Shown: one piece after another, positions 1 to 10,460 of the stretch
Position numbering within the stretch: the first letter of the stretch is position 1
How the letters are laid out: each line of letters starts with the position of its first letter
The notes under the pieces: generated by a model
Databases searched by the model: none
What the model was told of the DNA's origin: nothing
What the model saw: only the letters and a program-made list of their open reading frames with translations
Position numbers and translations under genes: made by a program
NCBI GenBank assembly: GCA_028279885.1
Contig: JANQMX010000013.1
Coordinates: 1-32,344 of the forward strand
Length of the DNA stretch: 32,344 nt
Direction of reading: 5' to 3'
DNA from: Rhodovibrionaceae bacterium
GTDB taxonomy: Bacteria > Pseudomonadota > Alphaproteobacteria > Kiloniellales > DSM-21159

Positions 1-58
1 GGCCCCAGCATGAGCAGCAGCCCGTCTTTCGTCTAAACCAAGCCGTCCGTCAAACTAG

Positions 59-77
59 AAGCGCTCAGTTGGCGCTT
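59..77. repeat. Short inverted repeat upstream of the SOS box
   Basis: AAGCGC at 59-64 and GCGCTT at 72-77 form a perfect 6-bp stem around a 7-nt loop. It lies just before the LexA-type box. It could end transcription from an upstream gene or be chance; there is no run of T after it. Confidence 0.3.
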
Positions 78-90
78 GGCGACTCGCTTA

Positions 91-105
91 GAACAAAATA
101 AGAAC
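91..105 (+). promoter_or_regulatory. LexA (SOS) box of the alphaproteobacterial type
   Basis: GAAC at 91-94 and GAAC at 102-105 are separated by exactly seven A/T bases (95-101), the direct-repeat form GAAC-N7-GAAC (GTTC-N7-GTTC on the other strand) known for LexA in Alphaproteobacteria. It lies about 140-190 nt before the possible uvrA starts. A plausible -35 (TTGGCG, 76-81) would put the -10 inside the box, so bound LexA would block the promoter; that promoter placement is inference. Bases 1-90 may hold the leader of a divergent gene: ATG at 11 on the minus strand, only three codons visible, not identifiable. Confidence 0.85.
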
Positions 106-244
106 ATGACTTGCCAGACGGTTGCGCCGGCCAACCTCTTTGGTCTGTGTATAACCGATGGCAGCCAAGCCGCCTAGCCCCTCGCTTTCGCCGCGACCCT
201 GACCCATATTGAGCCGGTTCGATGAGCGGGGATGGACCAAGCGA

Positions 245-3181
<2,937 letters not shown>

Positions 3182-3186
3182 CGCCA

Positions 3187-4176
3187 ATGGCGCCAGACTG
3201 CACAACGGCTAACGCCAAGACATCTCCGGTCACGCCGGACGATATCCGCGAGGCCTATGCGCGCATTCGGCCCCATGTCCGCCGCACCCCTGTCATGGAT
3301 CTGGCCGGCAGCGAGTTGGACCACGACACCGCCGTTTCCCTGAAGCTGGAGCTTTTCCAGCACGCCGGCTCCTTTAAGCCGCGGGGCGCTTTCAACAACC
3401 TGCTGAGTCAGGAGGTGCCGGCGGCTGGCGTGGCAGCCGCTTCGGGCGGCAACCATGGCGCAGCGGTCGCCTACGCCGCCCATCAGCTCGGCTATCCGGC
3501 CGACATCTTCGTGCCGGAGATTTCCAGCCCGGCGAAGATCGCCAAAATCCGCGCCGCGGGCGCCCGGCTGCATGTCGGCGGCGCGCGCTATGCCGATGCG
3601 CTGGCCGCCTGCGAAGCCCATCAGCAGGCAAGCGGTGCCATCGGCATTCACGCCTACGACGCCATGGAGACCGTGGCTGGCCAAGGTACGCTGGGCCTGG
3701 AATGGGAAGAGCAGGTCCCGGAGCTCGATAGCGTCCTGATTGCCGTCGGCGGTGGTGGACTGATCTCCGGGGTCGCTGCCTGGTTCTCGGGCCGCGCCAA
3801 GGTCATCGCGGTCGAGCCCCAAGGCTCACGGGCGCTCCATGCCGCGCTGGAGGCAGATGCCCCCGTCGACGTTTCCGTCGAGTCGCTCGCGGCCGACTCG
3901 CTGGGCGCCCGCAGCATCGGTGGGCTCAACTTCGAGATCTGCCGCGAGCATGTCACGCAATCTCTGCTGGTCGAGGACGGCGCCATCGAGACTGCCATGG
4001 CTTGGCTATGGCATCGACTGCAGATCGCAGCCGAACCCGGTGGTGCAACGGCCCTGGCAGCGCTGCTCTCGGGCGCCTACCGGCCGCAGCCGGGCGAGCG
4101 GGTTGGGGTCCTGGTATGCGGCGGCAATGTAGCCCCAGAAACCCTGGCGGAACTGCCAAACCCGAGCCTCGCCTAG
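3187..4176 (+). CDS. Threonine/serine dehydratase family, PLP-dependent (fold type II)
   Basis: The 329-residue protein belongs to the tryptophan synthase beta-like PLP family, which includes catabolic threonine dehydratase and serine racemase. Visible signatures are GSFKPRGA with the Schiff-base Lys64, the SGGNHG loop near 87-91 that binds the PLP carboxylate/substrate, and the glycine-rich GGGGLISG phosphate cup. The length fits the short form without a C-terminal ACT regulatory domain, so isoleucine feedback control as in biosynthetic IlvA is unlikely. The start lies 5 nt after uvrA with only a weak ribosome site. Exact substrate (threonine, serine or a related hydroxy amino acid) cannot be told from sequence. 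Cotranscription with SOS-controlled uvrA is inferred from spacing. Confidence 0.85.
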   Translation: MAPDCTTANAKTSPVTPDDIREAYARIRPHVRRTPVMDLAGSELDHDTAVSLKLELFQHAGSFKPRGAFNNLLSQEVPAAGVAAASGGNHGAAVAYAAHQLGYPADIFVPEISSPAKIAKIRAAGARLHVGGARYADALAACEAHQQASGAIGIHAYDAMETVAGQGTLGLEWEEQVPELDSVLIAVGGGGLISGVAAWFSGRAKVIAVEPQGSRALHAALEADAPVDVSVESLAADSLGARSIGGLNFEICREHVTQSLLVEDGAIETAMAWLWHRLQIAAEPGGATALAALLSGAYRPQPGERVGVLVCGGNVAPETLAELPNPSLA

Positions 4177-4193
4177 GTGCGTTAGAGCACCTA
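4174..4193. repeat. Perfect 7-bp hairpin at the dehydratase stop codon
   Basis: TAGGTGC at 4174-4180 and GCACCTA at 4187-4193 pair perfectly around a 6-nt loop. The left arm begins with the stop codon TAG. No T tract follows, so this is not a standard intrinsic terminator. It could be a 3'-end stabilising hairpin or an operator for the cyclase gene that starts at 4251. Confidence 0.45.
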
Positions 4194-4250
4194 CACAGCC
4201 AATCACAGTAGAGTCTTGTAGGAAACTCAACCAAGGGCCATCTCTTTACC

Positions 4251-5519
4251 ATGGAAGGCAGCTCAGCCTTGGAGGTGGACAAGCAAGCCCGCGTCGCCGT
4301 TCAGCCCGTTATCGACTGGCTGATGGCGGATGCGCGCCAGTACCTCCACCGCACCCAGCTTCTCTTCGGGCAGTTCTGCGCCGAGTTGCTCGGTCTCGGC
4401 ATCCCGATCGACCGCGCGACGATGCATATCCGACAGCTCCATCCCGAGTTCGAGGCGCGGACCCTGCTATGGACGTCGGACGCAGGCGGCGCCGTGATCC
4501 ACGATCGGGCTCATGGCATTCGCAACAATGCGCTTTTCCTGGAAAGCCCAGTGAAGACCGTGATCATTGACGAGCAGACGGTGCGCCGCCGCCTGAGCGA
4601 CCCGGATTGCCCGCTGGACTATCCCATCGTTGCCGACCTCAAAGAGAGTGGCTTCACTGACTACACAATTCGCCCCTTCTTCTTCGCCAAGCAGGAGCGT
4701 ATGGCGATCAGCTTTGCCACGAAGGCGCCGGAGGGCTTCAGCGATCTCTGCCTTGCCATCTTCGATGCCCTCATGCCGGCCTTCGGTGCCTGCGTCGAGC
4801 TGACCGAAACCAAGCGCACCGGACGGCTGCTGCTCGACACCTACGTCGGCAGCCAAGCCGGCGGACGGGTCTGGTCCGGCGACATTCGCCGCGGCCAAGG
4901 CACGGAGATCGAGGCGGCGATCTGGCTCTGCGATCTGCGCAGCTTCTCCTCCCTCAGCAGCGTGCTGCCGAGAGATCACATCATCGACCTTCTGAACCGC
5001 TACTTCGATGCCATCTGCGAGCCGGTGGAGCAGGAAGGTGGCGAGGTCCTGAAATTCATCGGCGATGCGGCCCTCGCCATTTTTCGCAAAGACACACCTA
5101 AGGCCTCGGTCAACAGCGCCATCGTTGCCGCGGAAGAAGCGCTCAAGAGCCTGGATGTCCTTAACGCGGCATTGCGTGACGAGAAGTGCCCTTCTTGGCC
5201 CCTACGTTGCGGCATCTCTGTCCACTACGGCAAGATGATGTACGGCAACATCGGCGCCAATAACCGGCTCGACTTCACGGTCATCGGTTCGGATGTGAAC
5301 CTCGTCGACCGCTTGCAGGACCTGACTCGCGAAGTCGATCCACCGTTGGTGCTATCGTCCTGCGCCGCCAACTACACCTGCCGGGACAGCCGCCGGATGG
5401 GCCGCTTCCGCTTCAAAGGCTTCGCCGAAGAGCAGGACGCCTATTGCCTGGGCTGCAGCGTCGACGCGATCTGTCCTGACGAAAAACCTGCCGCCAGGAA
5501 GGCCGTCAGCGCCGGGTAG
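4251..5519 (+). CDS. Class III adenylate/guanylate cyclase domain protein
   Basis: The 422-residue product makes a cyclic nucleotide second messenger from ATP (or GTP). Residues about 220-375 form a class III cyclase catalytic domain: metal-binding Asp228 (CDLRSF) and Asp272 (FIGDAA), the purine-selecting pair Lys268 and Asp341 (LDFTVIG), and the transition-state residues Asn350 and Arg354 (VNLVDRL). All are present, so it should be active, and the Lys/Asp pair favours ATP. Residues 1-215 hold no transmembrane segment and no domain I can name with certainty; a GAF-like sensor is possible. The protein is probably cytosolic. The C-terminal tail contains several Cys (C371, C377, C399, C402, C408). 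The last 79 nt overlap the minus-strand lipoprotein gene. The start ATG has no strong ribosome site. Confidence 0.9.
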   Translation: MEGSSALEVDKQARVAVQPVIDWLMADARQYLHRTQLLFGQFCAELLGLGIPIDRATMHIRQLHPEFEARTLLWTSDAGGAVIHDRAHGIRNNALFLESPVKTVIIDEQTVRRRLSDPDCPLDYPIVADLKESGFTDYTIRPFFFAKQERMAISFATKAPEGFSDLCLAIFDALMPAFGACVELTETKRTGRLLLDTYVGSQAGGRVWSGDIRRGQGTEIEAAIWLCDLRSFSSLSSVLPRDHIIDLLNRYFDAICEPVEQEGGEVLKFIGDAALAIFRKDTPKASVNSAIVAAEEALKSLDVLNAALRDEKCPSWPLRCGISVHYGKMMYGNIGANNRLDFTVIGSDVNLVDRLQDLTREVDPPLVLSSCAANYTCRDSRRMGRFRFKGFAEEQDAYCLGCSVDAICPDEKPAARKAVSAG

Positions 5520-6202
5520 TTGGTCTTGCAGGCGGCCTGCTCGCGCAATTCCCCGACATCTTGCGCCATGCAGGCGACCAAGGGCTCCAAGTCCCCGCGC
5601 CAAACTTCCAACGGCAAAACGATGGCTGGGTGACCGCTGTCGAGGTACCAGGAGTCGACGCTCCAGATTTCACCGCCCTCGATCTCGGCGACTGTGGCCG
5701 AGAAGTGAAACCAGCCTTCGACGACCGGATCTTTCATGACCGGCGCCGCAACCCGGTGGTACCGCAGCAATCCCTGATGCTGCAACAACTCGAGGAACTG
5801 CACCATGTTGGCCGTTTCGTCGATACAGTCTGTCTGATCGGGCTGACCATAGCCGACCAGCGTGCCGCCTACGTCAGGGCCGATGCCGGTTTGGGCCATG
5901 ACAGCGAGCTCGTAATCGGCAGCCGCTTGAGCGATGGCACGTCGTTCCTCGTCCGGACTGCGCGACACATCCCGAAAATGGCCTTTGATCGCCTCCCATT
6001 GCGACGCGCTGAGAGCGAAGAGATGCCGCTCCTCACACCCGTAATTGGTGCAATAGACCAACGCCTCCGGGCCGGGCGCCCGGAGCACCACCTTGTCGAT
6101 CTGCTCGGCCGCGCGTTGCTCAAATCCCTCTGCACAGGCCGAAAGAAGCGCAAACAACCCAAAAAGAGCAAAAGAGTTACCGATCTGTCGCACGATCCTC
6201 AT
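5441..6202 (-). CDS. Conserved hypothetical lipoprotein with a possible Cys-His-Asp triad
   Basis: The 253-residue protein starts at an ATG preceded by a G-rich ribosome site (GGGGGG). Residues 1-22 are a lipoprotein signal with lipobox LSAC, so Cys23 would be lipidated. Notable motifs are YCTNYGC (Cys51, Cys56), TDCIDETAN (Cys126), WFHFSATV (His166) and WSVDSWY (Asp183). Cys, His and Asp in this order and spacing recall the papain/transglutaminase-like fold, so a cysteine peptidase or transglutaminase-like activity is possible; this is inference. I recall similar hypothetical proteins with a DCIDE motif in other Proteobacteria but no assigned function. The last 26 codons overlap the cyclase 3' end on the opposite strand. 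It is divergent from trmFO. Confidence 0.8.
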   Translation of the reverse strand: MRIVRQIGNSFALFGLFALLSACAEGFEQRAAEQIDKVVLRAPGPEALVYCTNYGCEERHLFALSASQWEAIKGHFRDVSRSPDEERRAIAQAAADYELAVMAQTGIGPDVGGTLVGYGQPDQTDCIDETANMVQFLELLQHQGLLRYHRVAAPVMKDPVVEGWFHFSATVAEIEGGEIWSVDSWYLDSGHPAIVLPLEVWRGDLEPLVACMAQDVGELREQAACKTNYPALTAFLAAGFSSGQIASTLQPRQ

Positions 6203-6383
6203 CCCCCCGATCTTGCGACGTCCGCCATCAGCTTGCCGCCAACTAAACCACCATTCTCGCTGTAAATCTAGACTGCATCGCGGGAAAGTAGTGGCTGGAG
6301 CTTGCCAGGAGATTACCGCACCGAATGTCATCTCCCTGGCGGATGGACTTGAGATCGACGCCGCGAAGACCGATAGAAGGGAC

Positions 6384-6413
6384 ATGACCGAGATATCGAG
6401 AACCACGGCATGA
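6384..6413 (+). other. Nine-codon leader reading frame overlapping the trmFO start
   Basis: An ATG at 6384 opens a short frame encoding MTEISRTTA. Its TGA stop (6411-6413) overlaps the trmFO ATG (6410-6412) in the ATGA arrangement typical of translational coupling. A purine-rich stretch AGAAGGG (6375-6381) precedes it, although only 2 nt away, which is short. trmFO itself has only a poor ribosome site, so reinitiation from this mini-frame is plausible. It may also be chance. Confidence 0.3.
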
Positions 6414-7777
6414 CAGCGACCAAGCCCGTTCACGTGGTGGGCGGCGGACTGGCCGGCAGCGAAGCCGCCTGGCAGCTCGCCCGCGCCGGCGTGCCGGTGG
6501 TGCTGCACGAGATGCGGCCAGTGCGCGAGACAGCGGCACACAAGACCGGCGGCCTGGCGGAGCTGGTTTGCTCCAACTCCTTCCGCTCCGACGACGCGAT
6601 GAACAATGCCGTCGGTCTGCTGCACGAAGAGATGCGTCGCTATGGCTCGCTGATCATGGCTTGCGGCGACCGTCACAAGGTCCCGGCCGGCGGAGCGCTA
6701 GCGGTGGACCGCGATGGCTTTTCGGATGCCGTTACCGCTGCCTTGGAAGCTCAGCCGCTGGTGACAATTGAACGGACGGAAGTCGCGGGCCTGCCGCCCG
6801 AGGATTGGGACAGCGTCATCCTGGCAACCGGCCCCTTGACCTCGCCGTCCCTGACCGACGCCATCCTGGCGCTGACCGGCGAAGAGCAGCTCGCGTTCTT
6901 CGACGCCATTGCCCCCATCGTCTACACCGAAAGCGTCGACTTCTCCCGTGCCTGGTACCAGTCACGCTACGACAAGCCAGGGCCCGGTGGCAGCGGCAAG
7001 GACTACATCAACTGTCCGCTCGACCAAGCACAGTACGAGGCCTTCATCGACGCCCTGCTGGCCGCTGAGAAGACGGCCTTTAAGGAATGGGAGGACACCC
7101 CCTACTTCGAAGGCTGCTTGCCCATCGAAGTAATGGCCGAGCGTGGCCGGGAAACCTTGCGCTTCGGCCCCATGAAGCCGGTTGGGCTAACCGACCCAAA
7201 CACGGGCACCCAGCCCCATGCGGTGGTGCAACTGCGCCAGGACAATGCGCTGGCCACGCTCTACAACCTGGTCGGTTTCCAGACCAAACTGAAGTACGGC
7301 GAGCAGGTCGGGGTCTTCCGCACCATTCCCGGTCTGGAGAACGCCGAGTTCGCCCGCCTGGGCGGCCTGCACCGCAACACATTCATCAACTCACCGCGGC
7401 TGCTCGATGCGTCCCTGCGCCTCAAGGTCCAGCCGCGCCTGCGCTTTGCCGGTCAGATCACCGGCGTCGAGGGCTACGTCGAGTCGGCGGCCATCGGCCT
7501 CATCGCGGGGCGTTTCGCGGCAGCCGAGCGGCTTGGCGTCGAGATGGCCCCGCCGCCCGCCACCACGGCCCTGGGGGCGCTTCTCAACCACATCACCGGC
7601 GGCGCGGAGGCCGAGACCTTCCAGCCCATGAACATCAACTTCGGTCTCCTCCCGCCAATCCCGAAGGAGCCAGGCCGCAAACGCCTGAAGAAAGCCGAAC
7701 GGAAGCCGGCCATGGCGCAGCGGGCGCTCAGCGACTTGGCCGTCTGGCTCGGGGATGAGAGACTCGCGGCTGAATAG
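6410..7777 (+). CDS. trmFO: TrmFO, folate/FAD-dependent tRNA (uracil-54-C5)-methyltransferase
   Basis: TrmFO (formerly Gid) methylates U54 in the T loop of tRNA using methylenetetrahydrofolate and FAD, in contrast to SAM-dependent TrmA. The 455-residue product has the usual length. The N-terminal dinucleotide-binding motif is [14 protein letters not shown] (residues 8-21). Cys54 ([12 protein letters not shown]) and Cys236 (FEGCLPIE) match the two functionally important cysteines known from the Bacillus enzyme. Conserved blocks [24 protein letters not shown] and [14 protein letters not shown] are all present. The start is fixed by the FAD motif close to the N-terminus. Its stop lies 3 nt from the stop of the convergent NDUFAF6-like gene, with no room for a separate terminator. 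Confidence 0.96.
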   Translation: MTATKPVHVVGGGLAGSEAAWQLARAGVPVVLHEMRPVRETAAHKTGGLAELVCSNSFRSDDAMNNAVGLLHEEMRRYGSLIMACGDRHKVPAGGALAVDRDGFSDAVTAALEAQPLVTIERTEVAGLPPEDWDSVILATGPLTSPSLTDAILALTGEEQLAFFDAIAPIVYTESVDFSRAWYQSRYDKPGPGGSGKDYINCPLDQAQYEAFIDALLAAEKTAFKEWEDTPYFEGCLPIEVMAERGRETLRFGPMKPVGLTDPNTGTQPHAVVQLRQDNALATLYNLVGFQTKLKYGEQVGVFRTIPGLENAEFARLGGLHRNTFINSPRLLDASLRLKVQPRLRFAGQITGVEGYVESAAIGLIAGRFAAAERLGVEMAPPPATTALGALLNHITGGAEAETFQPMNINFGLLPPIPKEPGRKRLKKAERKPAMAQRALSDLAVWLGDERLAAE

Positions 7778-7780
7778 CGG

Positions 7781-8632
7781 TCAAATGCGACCACGCCAGA
7801 CGGCGGGCAGCAGCCACCAGATCCGGGCCGGCGGCACCTGCTGAAAGGCCGGTGCAAAGACGTTGTAGTCGGTCCGCTCGAGACGCTGAAGATAGCGCCC
7901 AACAAGGACGGCCGGCAGCAGCGTCGGCAGCGCTTGTGAGGGCAGCCCGGCGGCCAGGCTCTTTCCCTCCTGCAGATGCTCGTCAGCCCGCTTGGCGAGC
8001 CGCATGGCCACGCCGTCGATTGCATCGGAGCCGCGCAACTCAAAAAGATCCGGTAACTTGACCCCGGCAGCGAAGAGGTGGTCCTGCGGCAGGTAGACGC
8101 GCTTCTGCGCCGCATGGAAAGGGACGGCTCGAAGGAGGCCGGTGATTCCCCAGGCAACACCGAGATGGCGCGCGGACTTTCTCGCCAACTCGTCAAGCGG
8201 TACGCCCAGAACCTGCATTGCCAAGCGCATCAAGCTGGCCGAGGTCGCCTCCAGATAGCATTCCAGGCTTTGTAGATCGGCCGGCGGGTCCGAGCTTAAG
8301 TCGGCCTCCCGCCCTGCGAGCAGCGCTTCGAAGTCGTCTCGCGACAAAGCAACCCTGGCCGCAAGTGCCGCCAGCTCTTCCACCACCATGTGTTCGCGCG
8401 GTTGGCCGGCAAAGATCTCGTCAATGGCATCCCGCCACCATTGCAGGCGGATCTCGCCGAGCATGGCCTCGCTGACCACCTCCGCCGTGCGCGCAACCTC
8501 CTGATTGAAAGCATAGAGGGCGAAGAGACCACGCCGCTCTGCCGCCGATGCGAAAAGCGCGGTGATGTAGCGGTCGCGGTCATGGCGCTTGACCTCTTCC
8601 CGACAATAGGATTCTGAGCCTTGTCTGGGCAT
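7781..8632 (-). CDS. Squalene/phytoene synthase-like protein, NDUFAF6 type (degenerate active site)
   Basis: The 283-residue protein has the head-to-head prenyl synthase fold, recognisable from ALYAFNQEVAR, EIRLQWWRDAIDEI, and GITGLLRAVPFHAAQKRVYLPQD. In active enzymes two Asp-rich motifs hold the Mg-diphosphate clusters. Here the first is replaced by QEVARTAEVVSE and the second by RAVPFHAAQ, so both have lost their aspartates and prenyl transfer is unlikely. This pattern is typical of the NDUFAF6 (C8orf38) branch, a mitochondrial complex I assembly factor with alphaproteobacterial relatives. The nearby NDUFAF3-type gene and secDF fit that role. The ATG at 8632 lacks a strong ribosome site. 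An alternative is a divergent carotenoid/hopanoid enzyme, which I consider less likely because no partner genes are present. Confidence 0.85.
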   Translation of the reverse strand: MPRQGSESYCREEVKRHDRDRYITALFASAAERRGLFALYAFNQEVARTAEVVSEAMLGEIRLQWWRDAIDEIFAGQPREHMVVEELAALAARVALSRDDFEALLAGREADLSSDPPADLQSLECYLEATSASLMRLAMQVLGVPLDELARKSARHLGVAWGITGLLRAVPFHAAQKRVYLPQDHLFAAGVKLPDLFELRGSDAIDGVAMRLAKRADEHLQEGKSLAAGLPSQALPTLLPAVLVGRYLQRLERTDYNVFAPAFQQVPPARIWWLLPAVWRGRI

Positions 8633-8803
8633 GGGCGGAGCGCTATTCCCCTTATCGGATTGTGCGCTGATTCGTGTGGGAACCAGACCATCGGCGGCAA
8701 CATTTCTTTTCCGGCCTAGAGCCCCTATTTAGCAAGATATCGCCTTTCTCGTAGCCTGGCTCAACCGGGCACGAGTCATCACAAGATACGTCGCAAGGAC
8801 CAA

Positions 8804-8811
8804 GAGGAGAG
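8804..8811 (+). promoter_or_regulatory. Strong ribosome-binding site of sodB
   Basis: A GAGGAGAG run lies at the ideal short distance before the sodB ATG at 8816, consistent with high expression of superoxide dismutase. The leader before it (8633-8800) contains a weak interrupted inverted repeat (CTCGT at 8748-8752 with ACGAG at 8771-8775) but no clear Fur-type box. Confidence 0.6.
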
Positions 8812-8815
8812 AACC

Positions 8816-9415
8816 ATGGCGTTCACCCTGCCTGACCTGCCCTACGCCCAAGATGCGCTTGAGCCGTACTACTCGGCCAATACCCTCAGCTTCCATTACG
8901 GCAAACACCACAATGCCTACATCAACAAGACCAATGAGTTGATCGCCGGGACCGACCTGGAGGGCAAGACCGTCGAGGAGGTCATCGCAGCGGCCCACTC
9001 GGCCGGTAACAAGGGCCTGTACAATCAGTCTGCGCAGATCTGGAACCACACCTTCTTCTGGCACTCCATGAAGCCGGGCGGCGGCGGTGCACCGAGCGGT
9101 GAGCTGGCCAGCATGATCGACGCCTCCTTCGGTTCGCTCGACGAGTTCAAGAAGCAGTTCATTGCCTCCGCCACCGGCAACTTCGGCAGCGGCTGGACGT
9201 GGCTGGTCAAGGAGGGCGACGGCCTGAAGATCGTCAATACGGACGACGCCGACACCCCGCTGGTGAACGCGGGCCAGACGCCGCTCTTCACCGTCGATGT
9301 GTGGGAGCACGCCTACTACCTCGATTACCAGAACCTGCGGCCGAAATTCGTCGAGACTTTCCTCGACAGCCTGGTCAACTGGGACTTCGCAGCGGAGAAC
9401 CTGGCCAAGGCTTAG
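8816..9415 (+). CDS. sodB: Superoxide dismutase, iron type
   Basis: The enzyme converts superoxide to oxygen and hydrogen peroxide in the cytoplasm. The 199-residue product carries the four metal ligands His27 (SFHYGKHH), His78 (WNHTFFW), Asp161 and His165 (DVWEHAYYLDY). Gln74 in SAQIWNH sits where iron enzymes place the active-site glutamine, while manganese enzymes usually carry Gln or His further along the chain, so an iron (or cambialistic) enzyme is likely. There is no signal peptide. An excellent ribosome site precedes the ATG and a perfect intrinsic terminator follows 23 nt after the stop, so it is probably a single-gene transcript. It stands between two genes related to respiration and membranes without overlapping either. 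Confidence 0.97.
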   Translation: MAFTLPDLPYAQDALEPYYSANTLSFHYGKHHNAYINKTNELIAGTDLEGKTVEEVIAAAHSAGNKGLYNQSAQIWNHTFFWHSMKPGGGGAPSGELASMIDASFGSLDEFKKQFIASATGNFGSGWTWLVKEGDGLKIVNTDDADTPLVNAGQTPLFTVDVWEHAYYLDYQNLRPKFVETFLDSLVNWDFAAENLAKA

Positions 9416-9437
9416 CCCGCGCCGTCTCCGCGTGCAT

Positions 9438-9463
9438 AAAGGGGGCTATCGGCCCCCTTTTTT
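9438..9463 (+). terminator. Intrinsic terminator of sodB
   Basis: AAAGGGGGC (9438-9446) pairs perfectly with GCCCCCTTT (9452-9460) around a 5-nt loop, and the T run extends to 9463. It lies between sodB and the convergent VTT-domain gene (stop at 9482). The opposite strand shows a shorter T run, so weak bidirectional action is possible. Confidence 0.93.
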
Positions 9464-9481
9464 CATGTGCCGGCGCCGTGT

Positions 9482-10102
9482 TCAGCCGGAGAAGAGCACG
9501 ATACCGTAGATGAGCGCCATAACGAGGAGCGACCAGACAACGAACTGAGCCCCGCGTTTGTGGCGCTTGATCAGCTTTTCCGTCGAATCGCCAAAGTAAC
9601 AGACCAGCAAGGCGAGGCCGAAGTAGCGCACGCCGCGCGCCACTGCCATGAGTGCGAGAAAGGAGAGCAGCGGGTAGGCTACCGCGCCGCTGCCGAGCAT
9701 GGCGATCTGGCTGGGAATGGGCGCGATCCCGATGGTGAGGATGATCCATCCTCCTTCGTCGATCAGCTTCTGGCGGATGACGGCGAACTGCTCACTGTAG
9801 CCCATCGCTTGAAGAAACCACTGGCCGACCGACTCGAAGAGAAAGTAGCCGACGGCATAGCCGACCATCGCACCGACCAGGCTACCCAGCGTGGTCACCG
9901 TGGCGATGATCCAGATACGGCGTCTGTCGGCCAGCATCATCGGCATCATCACCGCCTCGAAGGGGACCGGTACGATGATGCTTTCGAGGAAGGAAGCCAC
10001 GCCGATGCCGAACAAGCCACGCTTAGAGCGCGTGAGCGCCAGCGCCAAGCCACGCAGCCTGGCCAGCAGCCGCCGCTCCCCATTGTCAGACCAGCTCACC
10101 AT
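9482..10102 (-). CDS. YqaA/DedA-like VTT-domain membrane protein
   Basis: The 206-residue protein belongs to the SNARE-associated/VTT superfamily (DedA, YqaA, TMEM41B relatives), several members of which move or scramble phospholipids or undecaprenyl phosphate. Sequence shows a basic cytosolic N-terminus (about residues 9-27), the re-entrant region GVASFLESIIVPVPFEAVM, a hydrophobic glycine-rich stretch TLGSLVGAMVGYAVGYFLF, the second re-entrant motif IAPIPSQIAMLGSGAV, and two C-terminal transmembrane segments. The Glu in SFLESIIVPVP and the APIPSQ motif correspond to conserved family positions. Substrate is unknown. It converges with sodB. Its upstream side is the long gap 10103-10530, where no clear promoter is visible. 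Confidence 0.82.
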   Translation of the reverse strand: MVSWSDNGERRLLARLRGLALALTRSKRGLFGIGVASFLESIIVPVPFEAVMMPMMLADRRRIWIIATVTTLGSLVGAMVGYAVGYFLFESVGQWFLQAMGYSEQFAVIRQKLIDEGGWIILTIGIAPIPSQIAMLGSGAVAYPLLSFLALMAVARGVRYFGLALLVCYFGDSTEKLIKRHKRGAQFVVWSLLVMALIYGIVLFSG

Positions 10103-10362
10103 CGTGCGAGCACGCGGATAGCGCTGACGGAGAGAGTGGACAGCGGCAGGGTCTCGAAACTGCTGTTGGTAACGCCTTGACGCTCCTGCTGCAGCGTACG
10201 GGGGGACCTACGCATCGCCCTCACAGCGCGCGGCACGGTGCTTGAGGGCCAACTCTTCACTCGTCATTCGGCTGCGGTTTCCATGCCTTCGGAGCACATC
10301 GACGCCAGATTTGGTTTCACGTCGGATCATCACCTACCCGGTAAATATGAAGGGAAACAGCC

Positions 10363-10400
10363 GCTTTCAAAGAAAGCCGCACATCGGCGGAGCCGATTTT
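10363..10400 (+). terminator. Tandem hairpins ending in a T run (possible small-RNA terminator)
   Basis: Two perfect 6-bp stems with 3-nt loops stand 5 nt apart: GCTTTC-AAA-GAAAGC (10363-10377) and ATCGGC-GGA-GCCGAT (10383-10397). The second runs straight into TTTT (10397-10400), as in a modest intrinsic terminator on the plus strand. No plus-strand protein gene ends here, so if real it would end a non-coding transcript. Confidence 0.35.
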
Positions 10401-10460
10401 GCAACGCACAAGGCTGTACGCACTGGATGGCGGGCAGCTGGGTTCGATTGGTGAAATGAC

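Noticed and set aside
1-60. Start of a divergent ssb gene, often the neighbour of uvrA in Alphaproteobacteria
   Set aside because: The only minus-strand ATG (at 11) is followed by Leu-Gly, unlike the usual Ssb N-terminus, and too little sequence remains.
6203-6676. Longer N-terminus for the lipoprotein
   Set aside because: It would remove the lipoprotein signal from the N-terminus and run antisense over the trmFO start; the ATG at 6202 has a good ribosome site.
8748-8775. A regulatory hairpin in the sodB leader
   Set aside because: The stem is only 5 bp plus 3 bp with a bulge, too weak to claim; no metal-regulator box was found there.
10238-10459. Two overlapping small plus-strand frames in the long gap
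   Set aside because: No ribosome site, no signal, no conserved motif; composition fits non-coding DNA.
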